From Flavobacterium xinjiangense (GTDB lineage Bacteria > Bacteroidota > Bacteroidia > Flavobacteriales > Flavobacteriaceae): a stretch of 64,000 nt of DNA. The notes under the pieces were generated by a model. The model had not been told where the DNA came from, ran no database searches, and worked only from the letters and a program-made list of their open reading frames with translations. The position numbers were made by a program, and so were the translations under genes. Of this stretch, positions 54,108-64,000 are shown piece by piece; position 1 is the stretch's first letter; each line of letters opens with the position of its first letter. The DNA is taken from assembly GCF_900142885.1 (NCBI RefSeq), contig NZ_FRCL01000004.1, positions 296,363 through 360,362 on the forward strand. The letters are read 5' to 3'.

Positions 54108-57100
54108 ATGAAAGTTAAAGAACAAGGCCTTTATTTGCCCGAATTTGAACACGACAATTGCGGCGCAGGATTTATTTGCAACCTAAATGGAATTAAGTCC
54201 AATGACATCATACACAAAGCATTAGATATCTTAATAAAATTAGAGCATCGTGGCGCTGTAAGTGCTGATGGTAGAACTGGTGATGGAGCAGGAATTTTAT
54301 TTGATATTCCTCATGATTTTTTTAAGAAAGTTTGTGACTTCGAATTACCTGAAACTAGACAATATGCAGTAGGAATGGTTTTTATGCCAAAAAGCACCAA
54401 CCAGGTAGCTTTTTGCAAAACAACTTTTGAAACGGCCATACAAGATCAAAATTTAGCAATCATAGGATGGAGAGATGTGCCCGTTGATGCATCCAATCTA
54501 GGTCAAATTGCAGGGGAGAAAGAACCAACAGTAAAACAAGTATTTGTTGGTAAAAATGGATTGGACCTTACGGAACAACAATTCAATGCCAAAATGTTTG
54601 CTGCCAGAAAAATTGCAGAACACACTATTAGAAATTCAAGAATTTCTGAAAGCCATATGTTCTATTTTTCCAGCTTTTCTACAACTACAATAATATATAA
54701 AGGCTTACTGATGCCCGAAGATATTAGCAGATATTATACTGATTTAACCGATGATGACTTAGTGACCAGACTAGCTTTGGTTCACCAACGATTTTCGACA
54801 AATACTTTTCCTTCTTGGGAATTGGCCCAGCCGTTCCGATATATGTGTCACAATGGCGAGATAAATACCCTTAGAGGTAACATCAGCAGAATGCGTGCTC
54901 GTGAAGAATTGATGAAAAGCGATGTTTTTGGTGATGATATCAAAAAATTGTTTCCTATTATATTAGAAGGCAAATCAGATTCTGCTTCTATGGATATGGT
55001 TATCGAATTGTTATTGATGACAGGACGATCTCTACCTGAAGCCATGATGATGGTCGTTCCTGAAGCTTGGGAAAAACACCAAACGATGTCAGAAGATAAG
55101 AAAGCGTTTTACGAATATAATGCTTGTATCATGGAACCTTGGGATGGTCCGGCTTCGATTCCTTTTACGGATGGAAATGTTATTGGTGCCTTACTGGATA
55201 GAAATGGATTGAGACCTTCTCGTTATACGTTGACAAAAAGTGGCTTCGTTATTATGTCTTCAGAAATTGGTGTTCTTGACATTAAACCCGAAGATGTAAT
55301 TAAACATGGTCGTTTAGAGCCCGGAAAAATGTTTTTGGTCGACATGAACGAAGGCCGAATTATTGAAGATGATGAGATAAAAAATGCAATAGTTACTAAA
55401 CGTCCGTACAAAAAATGGTTGGATGAAAATTTGTTGCAATTAGCACAAATTCCATATACTGACAACGCAATACCAACCGAAAGCATTGACTTCGCAACGC
55501 GACAACGCCTATTTGGTTATACAATTGAGGACTTAAAAACCATAATAAACCCAATGGGAGCTCAAGGTGCTGAACCTTTAAGCTCAATGGGTAATGATAC
55601 TCCTTTGGCGGTCTTATCGGACCAACCACAACTTTTATACAACTATTTCAAACAATTATTTGCTCAGGTTACAAATCCACCATTGGATGGTATACGAGAA
55701 GAAATCATTACTGATATCAGTTTGGCAATCGGAGGAGATTTCAATATTTTCGATATTGAACCAGAACATTGTAAAAAATTAAAAATCCAAAATCCGGTTA
55801 TTTCAAATGAAGATTTAGATAAAATAAGAAATATCGATCATGCTGATTTCAAATCAGTGACTATTTCTACTTTATACGATATCGAAAAAGGAGTAAATGG
55901 ATTGGAGCGTGCTTTAGAAAGAGCAGTTCAAGCTACTTTTAAAGCTGTTTCTGAAGGTTGCAATATCGTAATCATTTCTGATAGAGGTGTAAGCGAAAAA
56001 ATGGCTCCAATACCAATGTTATTGGCTTGCTCTTACATTCATCATTCCTTAAACATTCTAAAAGTTCGTTCAAAATTTGGAATTATAATTGAATCTGCTG
56101 AACCTCGTGAGCCACATCATTTTGCATTATTGTTTGGTTACGGTGCAAGCGCAATAAATCCTTACATGGTAAATGAAATCATTCATGACCAAGTAAATGA
56201 AGGTTTTATTACTGGCATAAAAGCTGATTATGCAATTAAAAATTACAATAAAGCGATTGCAAAAGGAATCCTTAAAATCATGAACAAAATTGGTATCTCT
56301 ACTTTACATTCATACAGAGCTGCCCAAATTTTTGAAATTTTAGGATTAAATAAAACGTTAACTTCTAAATATTTCCCATATACACCTTCTAGAATTGAAG
56401 GAATTGGTCTGATCGAAGTAGAAAAAGAAATCAAAAAAAGATATCAAAAAGCTTTTCCTAATTCAAAAGTGGCTAATTTACTACCACTTGAAATTGGAGG
56501 TATTTACAGATGGAGAAGAACCGGGGAGAAACACATGTTCAACCCAACAACCATTTCTAAATTACAGCAGGCAGTTCGATTAAACAGTCCGGAAAGTTAT
56601 AAGGAATATTCAAATATGGTTAATGACCAAAGTGAAAATCTTATGACGATTAGAGGTTTGTTTGAGTTCAATAATCTGGATCCTATTTCTATCGACGAAG
56701 TAGAACCTTGGACGGAAATTGTAAAAAAATTCAAAACTGGCGCCATGTCTTATGGGTCTATTAGTCAAGAAGCTCACGAAAACTTGGCCATTGCCATGAA
56801 TAGAATTGGGGGGAAAAGTAATTCTGGAGAAGGTGGAGAAGATTCTAAACGATTCCAAAAAGACTTAAACGGTGATTCTAGAAATAGCGCCATTAAGCAA
56901 GTCGCTTCTGGTAGATTTGGAGTGTCTATAAACTATTTGACTAATGCCAAAGAAATTCAGATAAAAATGGCTCAGGGTGCAAAACCTGGAGAAGGCGGAC
57001 AATTACCTGGAGAAAAAGTAGTTCCATGGATTGCTGCTGTAAGAAATTCTACTCCTTATGTTGGATTGATATCGCCTCCGCCACATCACGACATTTATTC

Positions 57101-58625
57101 AATTGAAGATTTATCTCAATTGATTTTTGACTTAAAGAATGCGAATCGCGAAGCGAGAATCAATGTTAAGTTGGTTTCTGAAGTTGGAGTTGGAACAATT
57201 GCTGCCGGTGTTGCTAAAGCAAAAGCTGACGTGATTTTGATTTCAGGATACGATGGAGGAACTGGAGCTGCTCCATTAACTTCACTACAACATACAGGTA
57301 TTCCGTGGGAACTTGGTTTAGCTGAAGCGCAGCAAACATTAATCTTAAATGATTTAAGAAGTCGTGTAGTATTAGAATGTGACGGACAATTAAAAACAGG
57401 ACGTGATGTTGCTGTTGCTGCTTTACTTGGAGCTGAAGAATTTGGGTTCGCAACGGCGCCACTAGTGGCTTCAGGTTGTATCATGATGAGAGCATGTCAC
57501 TTAAACACTTGCCCGGTTGGAATCGCGACACAGGATCCTGAATTGAGAAAAAATTTCAAAGGAACTCCGGAACATATTATTAACTTCATGTATTTTATTG
57601 CTGAAGAGTTAAGAGAAATCATGGCTCAATTAGGATTTAGAACGCTAAAAGAAATGGTGGGACAATCTCAAAAATTGAATGTCAACAAAGCTATCAAGCA
57701 TTATAAAGCAAGTGGATTAGATTTATCTTCGATTTTATACAAACCAGAAAAAGCTAAAGTAGTTCCAAATCACAATACGACTACCCAAGATCATGCGTTA
57801 GATAATGTACTTGATTTTGAAATTATAAAAGCTGCGATCCCTTCTATTTATAGAAAAGAAAAAACAAGAGTAACTTTTGATATTAAAAATACAGATCGTT
57901 CCGTTGGTGCTATTTTAAGTAATGAGATTTCGAAAATATATGGAGCACAAGGTTTACCTGAGGACACCATTTTAGTAGATTTTACAGGTTCTGCAGGACA
58001 AAGTTTTGGTGCTTTTGCAACCAACGGTTTATCATTCAAAATTCATGGAAACTGTAATGATTATTTGGGAAAAGGACTTTCAGGTGGTAAATTAATTATC
58101 AAGGTACCTCCTACTGCTACATTCAAACCAGAAGAAAATATCATTATTGGTAACGTGGCGCTTTACGGAGCAATTACCGGCGAAGCCTATATCAATGGTA
58201 TGGCCGGAGAACGTTTTTGTGTGAGAAATTCAGGAGCAACTGCAGTTGTAGAAGGAATCGGCGATCACGGCTGTGAATATATGACTGGAGGAACTGTCGT
58301 AGTTCTAGGAAAAACCGGAAGAAATTTCGCTGCAGGTATGAGTGGAGGTATTGCTTATGTTTATGATCCAAATAAAAAATTCGATGCTACCGTATGCAAT
58401 ATGGAAATGGTGGCTTTTGAAACATTAGAAAATGATGACATTACTAAACTGAGACGTTTGATAAAAAACCATTCTATGTATACCAACAGTCCTTTAGCTA
58501 AAAGAATTTTAGAAGATTGGGAAAATCAACGCAACCATTTTGTAAAAGTAATGCCAACAGATTATAAAAAAGCATTACAAAGATTAGCAGAAGAAAAAAA
58601 AATTGAAGAACTAATAGCACTATAG
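54108..58625 (+). CDS. gltB: Glutamate synthase large subunit
   Basis: 1505 residues, full length. Makes glutamate from glutamine and 2-oxoglutarate. The N-terminal glutaminase (class II, catalytic Cys at DNCGAGF, residue 18 after a propeptide), central domain, FMN/synthase domain ([34 protein letters not shown]), 3Fe-4S Cys in [13 protein letters not shown] and C-terminal beta-helix ([29 protein letters not shown]) are all visible. gltD follows after 2 bases, so the two form one operon. Confidence 0.98.
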   Translation: MKVKEQGLYLPEFEHDNCGAGFICNLNGIKSNDIIHKALDILIKLEHRGAVSADGRTGDGAGILFDIPHDFFKKVCDFELPETRQYAVGMVFMPKSTNQVAFCKTTFETAIQDQNLAIIGWRDVPVDASNLGQIAGEKEPTVKQVFVGKNGLDLTEQQFNAKMFAARKIAEHTIRNSRISESHMFYFSSFSTTTIIYKGLLMPEDISRYYTDLTDDDLVTRLALVHQRFSTNTFPSWELAQPFRYMCHNGEINTLRGNISRMRAREELMKSDVFGDDIKKLFPIILEGKSDSASMDMVIELLLMTGRSLPEAMMMVVPEAWEKHQTMSEDKKAFYEYNACIMEPWDGPASIPFTDGNVIGALLDRNGLRPSRYTLTKSGFVIMSSEIGVLDIKPEDVIKHGRLEPGKMFLVDMNEGRIIEDDEIKNAIVTKRPYKKWLDENLLQLAQIPYTDNAIPTESIDFATRQRLFGYTIEDLKTIINPMGAQGAEPLSSMGNDTPLAVLSDQPQLLYNYFKQLFAQVTNPPLDGIREEIITDISLAIGGDFNIFDIEPEHCKKLKIQNPVISNEDLDKIRNIDHADFKSVTISTLYDIEKGVNGLERALERAVQATFKAVSEGCNIVIISDRGVSEKMAPIPMLLACSYIHHSLNILKVRSKFGIIIESAEPREPHHFALLFGYGASAINPYMVNEIIHDQVNEGFITGIKADYAIKNYNKAIAKGILKIMNKIGISTLHSYRAAQIFEILGLNKTLTSKYFPYTPSRIEGIGLIEVEKEIKKRYQKAFPNSKVANLLPLEIGGIYRWRRTGEKHMFNPTTISKLQQAVRLNSPESYKEYSNMVNDQSENLMTIRGLFEFNNLDPISIDEVEPWTEIVKKFKTGAMSYGSISQEAHENLAIAMNRIGGKSNSGEGGEDSKRFQKDLNGDSRNSAIKQVASGRFGVSINYLTNAKEIQIKMAQGAKPGEGGQLPGEKVVPWIAAVRNSTPYVGLISPPPHHDIYSIEDLSQLIFDLKNANREARINVKLVSEVGVGTIAAGVAKAKADVILISGYDGGTGAAPLTSLQHTGIPWELGLAEAQQTLILNDLRSRVVLECDGQLKTGRDVAVAALLGAEEFGFATAPLVASGCIMMRACHLNTCPVGIATQDPELRKNFKGTPEHIINFMYFIAEELREIMAQLGFRTLKEMVGQSQKLNVNKAIKHYKASGLDLSSILYKPEKAKVVPNHNTTTQDHALDNVLDFEIIKAAIPSIYRKEKTRVTFDIKNTDRSVGAILSNEISKIYGAQGLPEDTILVDFTGSAGQSFGAFATNGLSFKIHGNCNDYLGKGLSGGKLIIKVPPTATFKPEENIIIGNVALYGAITGEAYINGMAGERFCVRNSGATAVVEGIGDHGCEYMTGGTVVVLGKTGRNFAAGMSGGIAYVYDPNKKFDATVCNMEMVAFETLENDDITKLRRLIKNHSMYTNSPLAKRILEDWENQRNHFVKVMPTDYKKALQRLAEEKKIEELIAL

Positions 58626-58627
58626 TT

Positions 58628-60082
58628 ATGGGAAAGATAGGTGGATTTAAAGAATATAATAGAAGTGACGAAAATAATATAGCTGTTGTAGAGCGTGTAT
58701 CAAACTATAACGAGTTTACAATTCCGTTAGCCAAAGATAAAATTAAAGAACAAGGATCGAGATGTATGGATTGCGGCATCCCTTTTTGTCACAGTGCCTG
58801 TCCATTAGGAAATTTAATTCCTGATTTTAATGACATGGTTCATCAAGAAGAATGGCAAAGTGCATTGGACATTTTACAATCAACAAATAACTTCCCGGAA
58901 TTTACAGGAAGATTATGCCCAGCGCCTTGCGAAAAATCATGTGTATTGGGTATAATCAGTGAGCCCGTTGCTATTGAAAATATTGAAAAAAATATTATCG
59001 AAAGAGGTTTCGCAGAAGGATGGATCAAACCACAACCTCCAACAATAAGAACTGGAAAAACAGTTGCTGTTATCGGCTCTGGTCCTGCTGGTTTAGCAGC
59101 AGCACAACAATTAAATCGTGCTGGACACACTGTAACCGTTTTTGAAAGGGACAATGCAATAGGAGGTTTACTACGTTATGGAATTCCTAATTTCAAATTA
59201 GAAAAAGGAATCATTGACAGACGTATTGTAGTTTTAGAAGCGGAAGGAATTGAATTCAAAACTAATGTAAACGTTGGTGTAAATTTCAGCATTGAAGAAC
59301 TAAATTCTTTTGATTCAATCGTATTGTGTGGTGGTGCAACTGAAAGAAGAAGTTTACCCACTAAAGGAATTGAAAGTAAAGGAGTTGTTCAGGCAATGGA
59401 CTTTTTAACTCAACAAACCAAAGTACTATACGGAGAATCTATTCCAGATCAAATCAAAGCAACTGGTAAAAATGTTATTGTTATTGGTGGAGGAGATACA
59501 GGCTCTGATTGTGTTGGAACATCAAACAGACATGGTGCAAAATCAGTAACTAACTTTGAGATTTTACCAAAACCACCCGTTGGAAGAAGTGAAACTACTC
59601 CTTGGCCATTTTGGCCTTTACAATTAAAAACATCCTCTTCTCATGAAGAAGGATGCGACAGAAACTGGTTAATCAATACCAAAGAATTTATTTCCAATGA
59701 AAAAGGGGAATTAACAGGCTTGAAAACCGTTGAAGTAGCTTGGAAAATGACACCTGGACAAAGACCTGAACTAATAGAAAAAGAAGGATCTGAAAAAATA
59801 TGGCCTTGCGATTTAGCTTTACTGGCTTTAGGATTTACAGGTCCTGAAAAGACATTAAGCGATCAATTGGGGTTAGATGTAGATTTTAGAACCAATTATA
59901 AAGCCACAAATTACCAAACAAATGTTCCTCACATATTTACTGCCGGTGATATGAGAAGAGGGCAATCTCTAATTGTTTGGGCAATTTCTGAAGGTCGTGA
60001 AGCCGCAAGGGAAGTAGATAATTACTTGATGGAATACACTAATTTACCAACAAAAGGTAACGGCGACTTACCTAGTTTATAA
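58628..60082 (+). CDS. gltD: Glutamate synthase small subunit
   Basis: 484 residues. NADPH-oxidising subunit that passes electrons to GltB. N-terminal 4Fe-4S cluster motifs CMDCGIPFCHSACPLGN and CPAPCEKSC, FAD site VAVIGSGPAGLAAAQQLNRAGH, NADPH site VIVIGGGDTGSDCVGT, and the C-terminal ALLALGFTGPE plus FTAGDMRRGQSLIVWAISEGREAA. Second gene of gltBD; terminator follows. Confidence 0.97.
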   Translation: MGKIGGFKEYNRSDENNIAVVERVSNYNEFTIPLAKDKIKEQGSRCMDCGIPFCHSACPLGNLIPDFNDMVHQEEWQSALDILQSTNNFPEFTGRLCPAPCEKSCVLGIISEPVAIENIEKNIIERGFAEGWIKPQPPTIRTGKTVAVIGSGPAGLAAAQQLNRAGHTVTVFERDNAIGGLLRYGIPNFKLEKGIIDRRIVVLEAEGIEFKTNVNVGVNFSIEELNSFDSIVLCGGATERRSLPTKGIESKGVVQAMDFLTQQTKVLYGESIPDQIKATGKNVIVIGGGDTGSDCVGTSNRHGAKSVTNFEILPKPPVGRSETTPWPFWPLQLKTSSSHEEGCDRNWLINTKEFISNEKGELTGLKTVEVAWKMTPGQRPELIEKEGSEKIWPCDLALLALGFTGPEKTLSDQLGLDVDFRTNYKATNYQTNVPHIFTAGDMRRGQSLIVWAISEGREAAREVDNYLMEYTNLPTKGNGDLPSL

Positions 60083-60101
60083 TAAAAAATAGTTTATTTT
60101 T

Positions 60102-60137
60102 AAAATCCCCTGATAAAATACTTGTCGGGGGATTTTT
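60102..60137 (+). terminator. Terminator of gltBD
   Basis: Stem AAAATCCCC / GGGGATTTT with a 16-17-base loop, then T run. Confidence 0.85.
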
Positions 60138-60227
60138 ACTTTAACAAAAGTTATAAAAAATAACTAAACAACAATAATTGTTACAATTACAACATTTTGT
60201 TACAATTTGTTATAAACTGTATTATTA

Positions 60228-60259
60228 TTTGTTTGTGTTGATAAAGAATAATAAATTTG
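60228..60259 (+). promoter_or_regulatory. Promoter of lysA
   Basis: TTTG (60228-60231), 20 bases, TAAATTTG (60252-60259), 17 bases before the ATG. Confidence 0.6.
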
Positions 60260-60276
60260 CTTAAAAATAGAATAAA

Positions 60277-61497
60277 ATGCAATCAAAAGACTTACTACAA
60301 TTAGCGGAACAATTTGGAAACCCATTATATGTTTATGATGCCGAAAAAATACAATCTCAATACAACAGATTATCAAAAGCTTTTTCTAAGGTAAATAAGT
60401 TGCGCATTAATTATGCGATGAAGGCATTGTCTAATGTTGCAATCCTTCAATTATTAAAAGAAATGGGATCTGGCTTAGACACCGTATCTATTCAAGAAGT
60501 GATGTTAGGGCTTCATGCCGGTTACGACCCCGAAAAAATATTCTATACACCTAACGGAGTCTCTTTAGAAGAAATTGAAGAAGTTAATGCAATGGGAGTT
60601 CAAATCAATATTGACAATTTATCAATATTAGAGCAATTCGGAACAAAATATCCAAACGTTCCTGTGTGCATTAGAATAAATCCACATGTAATGGCAGGTG
60701 GAAATGCAAACATATCTGTTGGTCACATCGATAGTAAATTTGGTATTTCTGTTCATCAATTACCTCACTTAGTGCGTATTGTTGAAAACACAAAAATGAA
60801 TATTGTTGGGATACATATGCATACGGGTTCTGACATTCTTGATATCGAAGTATTTTTATATGCTGCTGAAATATTATTCGACGCTGCAAAAAACTTCAAG
60901 AATCTAGAATTCTTAGACTTTGGAAGTGGATTTAAAGTACCCTATAAAAAAGATGATATAGAAACCGATATCGAAGAATTAGGTAAGAAACTTTCAAAAA
61001 GATTCAATGCTTTTTGTGTTGAATACGGTAAAGAACTAACCTTGATATTTGAACCAGGTAAATTTTTGGTTAGTGAAGCCGGATTCTTTTTAGCAAAAGT
61101 TAATGTGGTAAAACAAACTACATCAACTGTTTTTGCAGGAATCGACAGTGGTTTTAATCACTTAATACGACCAATGTTTTACGGATCACAACATCATATT
61201 GAAAACATTTCACACCCGAAAGGGAAAGAACGTTTTTACTCTGTAGTTGGATACATTTGCGAAACAGACACATTTGCCAATAATAGAAAAATTTCCGAAA
61301 TCAAAGAAGGTGATATTTTATGTTTCAGAAATGCGGGTGCCTATTGCTTTTCTATGGCATCTAATTATAATTCAAGATACAAGCCAGCTGAAGTATTGTG
61401 GTTAAAAGGAGAAGGCCATTTAATTAGAGCTCATGAAACCTTTGAAGATTTATTAAAAAATCAAATTCCATTACCAGTAGAATTTGCTACAATATAA
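60277..61497 (+). CDS. lysA: Diaminopimelate decarboxylase
   Basis: 406 residues. PLP enzyme making L-lysine from meso-diaminopimelate. PLP Lys in NYAMKAL near the N-terminus, HIDSKFGI and GIHMHTGSDI in the barrel, EPGKFLVSEAG with substrate Arg/Glu region, and a C-terminal CETDTFANNR plus AGAYCFSMASNYNSRYKPAEV. Start ATG 60277 places the PLP Lys normally. Single gene; its product also links to peptidoglycan precursor balance. Confidence 0.96.
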   Translation: MQSKDLLQLAEQFGNPLYVYDAEKIQSQYNRLSKAFSKVNKLRINYAMKALSNVAILQLLKEMGSGLDTVSIQEVMLGLHAGYDPEKIFYTPNGVSLEEIEEVNAMGVQINIDNLSILEQFGTKYPNVPVCIRINPHVMAGGNANISVGHIDSKFGISVHQLPHLVRIVENTKMNIVGIHMHTGSDILDIEVFLYAAEILFDAAKNFKNLEFLDFGSGFKVPYKKDDIETDIEELGKKLSKRFNAFCVEYGKELTLIFEPGKFLVSEAGFFLAKVNVVKQTTSTVFAGIDSGFNHLIRPMFYGSQHHIENISHPKGKERFYSVVGYICETDTFANNRKISEIKEGDILCFRNAGAYCFSMASNYNSRYKPAEVLWLKGEGHLIRAHETFEDLLKNQIPLPVEFATI

Positions 61498-61507
61498 GCT
61501 AAAACAC

Positions 61508-61542
61508 AAATCCCATCTTTTTATAAAGATGGGATTTTTTTT
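61508..61542. terminator. Bidirectional terminator between lysA and pafA
   Basis: Perfect stem AAATCCCATCTTT / AAAGATGGGATTT with 4-base loop; T run on the plus strand. Confidence 0.9.
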
Positions 61543-61566
61543 TACACTACAACTATCTAAAATAAT

Positions 61567-63180
61567 CTATTTTTCCAAAACTTCTTCTAAAACATTAGCT
61601 TCGGTTCCATTAGGAAAAGGAATTTTTATCTTCTGAGCTATTGTAGGAGCGATCTGTGTGATATATTTCTTTGTAAATGATTCTCCTTTTTTAATATGCC
61701 AACCGTAGAAGATTACTGGTACATGGGTATCGTAACTATAAGGGGTTCCATGAGAAGTTCCAGTACCTTGGTATTCGATATAAGCAGCTTTGTCAAGGAT
61801 AACAAGATCTCCATCTTGTGTTGGATCGTATCCTTTCGTTATAAAATTAAGGTAATAATCATTTCCCGTCGAACCTAGAATTTCTTCTTCAGTATAAACT
61901 CTTTTAACTTGCTCCTGTGACATTAAATAATCTTTGAAAGATTGCTTAACCTTATTCAAATCAAGCCCTTTTGCCTTAATAATTTCTTTATTAAAGAAAA
62001 GATTGAAATTAGAATAATTTAAAACTAAATCTACTCCAAAAGTAGCAACCGAAAAATCTTTTAATCCTTTGATAATATTTTGTGGATTTACACTTTTTAC
62101 ATTGTATTTATTATCTTTTAGGTAATTTGCATTTTCTGCACCGGCATGATCCGCAGTAAGAAAAAGTAAATACTTATCTTTCCCCACAGTTTTATCCAAA
62201 TACTTAAGAAATTCTGCAATAGTTTGGTCCAAACGTAAATAAGTATCTTGTAATTCCATAGACCTGGGACCAAGTAAATGTCCAACATAATCAGTAGAAG
62301 AAAAGCTCACTGTCAGAAAGTCCGTAATATTATCCTTTCCCAATTCTTCTTTTTCAATAGCTTTCATAGCAAATTCTGCCAGAAGGTTATTCCCAAACGG
62401 TGTAGAACGTATAACTCCTGCATCATTTTTCTCATACATATCTTTTAAATTATACGGAAATACTGGTGCCGAACTATTGTATAATTTTCCCTCGTATGAA
62501 TTATTATCCGCAAGACTCTCGTTATAAGTTGTTGCAGGTTTGAATAAATCCCAACCTTTAGTAATATAAGGCATAAATCTTTTCTCTTGGTTAAATTCGG
62601 CAACCCATCCTGGTAATTTTTCGCCGTAAAAGGAACTAGAAATAAAAGCTCCTGTTTTACTATACCAAAAAGCCCAATTAGCAAAATGTCCAGCAGGTAA
62701 AATAGCTCCACGATCTTTTAGACTCATGCCAATAACCTTCCCTTTAAAATTGGTTGCTAACCTAAGTTCATCTGTAATAGTAGTACTTAACAAATTCTTT
62801 GGAGACATTTCACCCTCTATAATAGTACCATCACCAACTGTTTTAACAGATGCATCATCTGTACAGTACATAAACTTACCCGAACTTCTACTAAACCATT
62901 CATTGCCCACAATTCCATGAGTTGATGGTGTTGTACCTGTATATATAGATGCATGACCTGGACCAGTATAAGTTGGCATATAATTAAAATGCATATTTTG
63001 AAAAGTATATCCATTACCCATTAATCTTTTAAAACCATTAGGTGAAAAATCATCCGAAAAACGATACAAATACTCCATCTTCATCTGATCTACAACAATT
63101 CCAACAACCAATTTTGGACGCTCTTGCGCTTGCATGTTTGCGATTATAACAAACGTTAAAAACAAGACTAATTTTCTCAT
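61567..63180 (-). CDS. pafA: PafA-type alkaline phosphatase
   Basis: 537 residues. Signal peptide (to about 19, MQAQ), so periplasmic. Residues match the Elizabethkingia PafA active site with a constant shift of -7: D31 (VVDQM), nucleophile T72 (YTGPGH), N93 (GNEW), K155 and R157 (LKDRGA). Zn ligands are in STDYVGH, TADHAG and TSHGTPY. Hydrolyses phosphate monoesters; in flavobacteria PafA is a broad phosphatase that supplies phosphate. Single gene. Confidence 0.93.
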   Translation of the reverse strand: MRKLVLFLTFVIIANMQAQERPKLVVGIVVDQMKMEYLYRFSDDFSPNGFKRLMGNGYTFQNMHFNYMPTYTGPGHASIYTGTTPSTHGIVGNEWFSRSSGKFMYCTDDASVKTVGDGTIIEGEMSPKNLLSTTITDELRLATNFKGKVIGMSLKDRGAILPAGHFANWAFWYSKTGAFISSSFYGEKLPGWVAEFNQEKRFMPYITKGWDLFKPATTYNESLADNNSYEGKLYNSSAPVFPYNLKDMYEKNDAGVIRSTPFGNNLLAEFAMKAIEKEELGKDNITDFLTVSFSSTDYVGHLLGPRSMELQDTYLRLDQTIAEFLKYLDKTVGKDKYLLFLTADHAGAENANYLKDNKYNVKSVNPQNIIKGLKDFSVATFGVDLVLNYSNFNLFFNKEIIKAKGLDLNKVKQSFKDYLMSQEQVKRVYTEEEILGSTGNDYYLNFITKGYDPTQDGDLVILDKAAYIEYQGTGTSHGTPYSYDTHVPVIFYGWHIKKGESFTKKYITQIAPTIAQKIKIPFPNGTEANVLEEVLEK

Positions 63181-63739
63181 ATTTATATTTTTATATAGTT
63201 CCCCAAAAATACAATTTAATGTTTAAAAAAAAGACCGAACAAAAACTTAAACATCATAAATTAATCTTCACTTAACTCAATTAAAATCAGACCTCAAAAA
63301 AAAGATAAGTATTTAAATATAAAAGACATTTCTAATTGCATTACGCAAGATTAAATTCTAAATACCTTAAAAAAGAAGATAGTTATGGAAATATGACAAT
63401 AAAAATACTATCCAAAAATCATTTAATAAAAATTATTTGTCTGAAGAATTATTATAAGGACAATGGGCAGAGTTTATAGAACTAAAGAAAGTAATTTCGG
63501 AAATATATCTAAAAAAAACTTAGGTATAGGCATCAATGAGAAGTAATTTACTAAAAATATATTTGAAAGAAAAAAACATATGAATATGTTAAATGTACAA
63601 AACGTTACAACATATTATTTAAACCACTTCGTTCCTACAATTTTACCATCCAAATACAGCGAAAAAAACTTCTTGGTACACCAAAAAAATAACAACGCAA
63701 AAAATCCCCATCAAATGAATGATGAGGATTCTTCAAAGA
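63181..63739. other. Intergenic before the 5S rRNA end, no gene seen
   Basis: 559 very AT-rich bases between divergent pafA and the minus-strand 5S rRNA. A short plus-strand frame at 63580-63858 crosses the 5S gene and is not coding. Only the 5S terminator at the right end is recognisable. Confidence 0.6.
63699..63730 (-). terminator. Terminator of the rRNA operon
   Basis: Stem AATCCTCATCA / TGATGGGGATT (one wobble; minus-strand reading), followed by a T run; placed 10 bases after the 5S 3' end. Confidence 0.8.
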
Positions 63740-63846
63740 AAGGCGACGACATACTCTCCCACATAACTGCAGTACCATCTGCGCAGGCGGGCTTAACTAC
63801 TCTGTTCGGGATGGGAAGAGGTGAGCCCCGCCGCAATAACCACCTT
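63740..63846 (-). rRNA. rrf: 5S ribosomal RNA
   Basis: The minus strand reads AAGGTGGTTATTGCGGCG... CATCCCGAACAGAGTAGTTAAGCC ... GATGGTACTGCAGTTATGTGGGAGAGTATGTCGTCGCCTT, the usual 5S elements; AAGGTG at the 5' end pairs with CGCCTT at the 3' end. About 107 bases. The 23S gene must lie right of the window; 5S is the last gene of the operon. Confidence 0.95.
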
Positions 63847-64000
63847 AAGAGGTTATAATTGCTTTGGGCAATTATCTACAATTAACAATTGAATAATTTA
63901 CAATTCATAATTATAGTAATATCTTAACATACTGAGATAAAGAAAAGTTTTTTTTATTAGAAAGTTTCTTCTCTCCCGTCTTTTGGACGGGAGAGAAAAG
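63847..64000 (-). other. 23S-5S spacer of the rRNA operon
   Basis: AT-rich spacer. At 63969-63997 there is a perfect 12-bp hairpin (TTCTCTCCCGTC / GACGGGAGAGAA, 5-base loop) without a following T run on the minus strand, so more likely an RNA-processing stem than a terminator. Confidence 0.6.

Noticed and set aside
63580..63858. 92-codon plus-strand frame near the right end
   Set aside because: Runs through the 5S rRNA gene and its terminator.
1..64000. CRISPR array, prophage, IS transposase
   Set aside because: No regularly spaced identical repeats with unique spacers, no structural phage genes and no transposase signature found.

Overview
The window looks like chromosomal DNA of a Flavobacterium or close relative (Bacteroidota). 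The evidence is low G+C, Bacteroidota-type promoters (TAnnTTTG -7 boxes, often TACCTTTG), SPII lipoproteins, CarboxypepD-reg/STN TonB receptors, a DUF4249 partner, an ECF sigma/FecR/receptor trio, a PafA phosphatase and a cyclophilin-FKBP fusion. Most genes are housekeeping or conserved family members. No phage, IS transposase, CRISPR array or tRNA gene was seen.

Layout. 1-6.7 kb: 3' end of a cation P-type ATPase, a beta-barrel/lipoprotein pair, HMG-CoA lyase, a SatD-DUF3307 pair behind three 28-bp-spaced palindromic sites, and pyrD. 6.9-13.5 kb: two NTF2-like lipoproteins, a Met-rich DUF6799 protein, a hydrolase, a DUF1003 protein, pepT with a YdeI-like gene, and a Lys-rich protein. 13.5-20.2 kb: nusB-yajC, leucine dehydrogenase, an ABC exporter, a PUR-alpha-like protein, a RBBP9-like hydrolase, and a Cys-rich copper-binding protein with a PEBP protein. 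20.5-27.1 kb: CsaA, a hydrolase, a thioredoxin-like protein, the cyclophilin-FKBP fusion, an orphan gene with a HEPN-like motif, a Flavo-1-like structured element, and an M3 peptidase. 27.2-35.7 kb: trmD, a four-helix-bundle gene, rplS, icd, a TonB receptor/DUF4249 pair, thiamine pyrophosphokinase and rlmF. 36-43.6 kb: ECF sigma, FecR, STN-type TonB receptor, uvrB. 43.6-54 kb: TerB-like gene, RYEAQ-repeat protein, esterase, dipeptide epimerase with a PLP enzyme, DUF1456, NAD-binding protein, selO, sucC. 54-64 kb: gltB-gltD, lysA, pafA, then the 5S rRNA of an rRNA operon entering from the right on the minus strand.

How genes work together. The sigma/FecR/STN receptor set looks like a complete cell-surface signalling unit. 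GltBD, lysA, icd, sucC, leucine dehydrogenase and HMG-CoA lyase cover nitrogen assimilation, TCA flux, lysine/peptidoglycan supply and leucine breakdown. PafA and the TonB receptors serve nutrient capture at the envelope.

Most interesting. (1) A 609-bp unit (27901-28509) between trmD and rplS carries a four-helix-bundle (S23/IVP-family) gene. It is bounded by perfect 10-bp inverted ends, and related gene-less repeats lie directly after two other genes (14853-14912, 22711-22748). This resembles a REP-like family with one gene-bearing copy. (2) Three palindromic sites with exact 28-bp periodicity lie in front of the SatD-DUF3307 pair; SatD ends in a helix-turn-helix-like segment, suggesting autoregulation. 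Both ideas are inferences from sequence alone.
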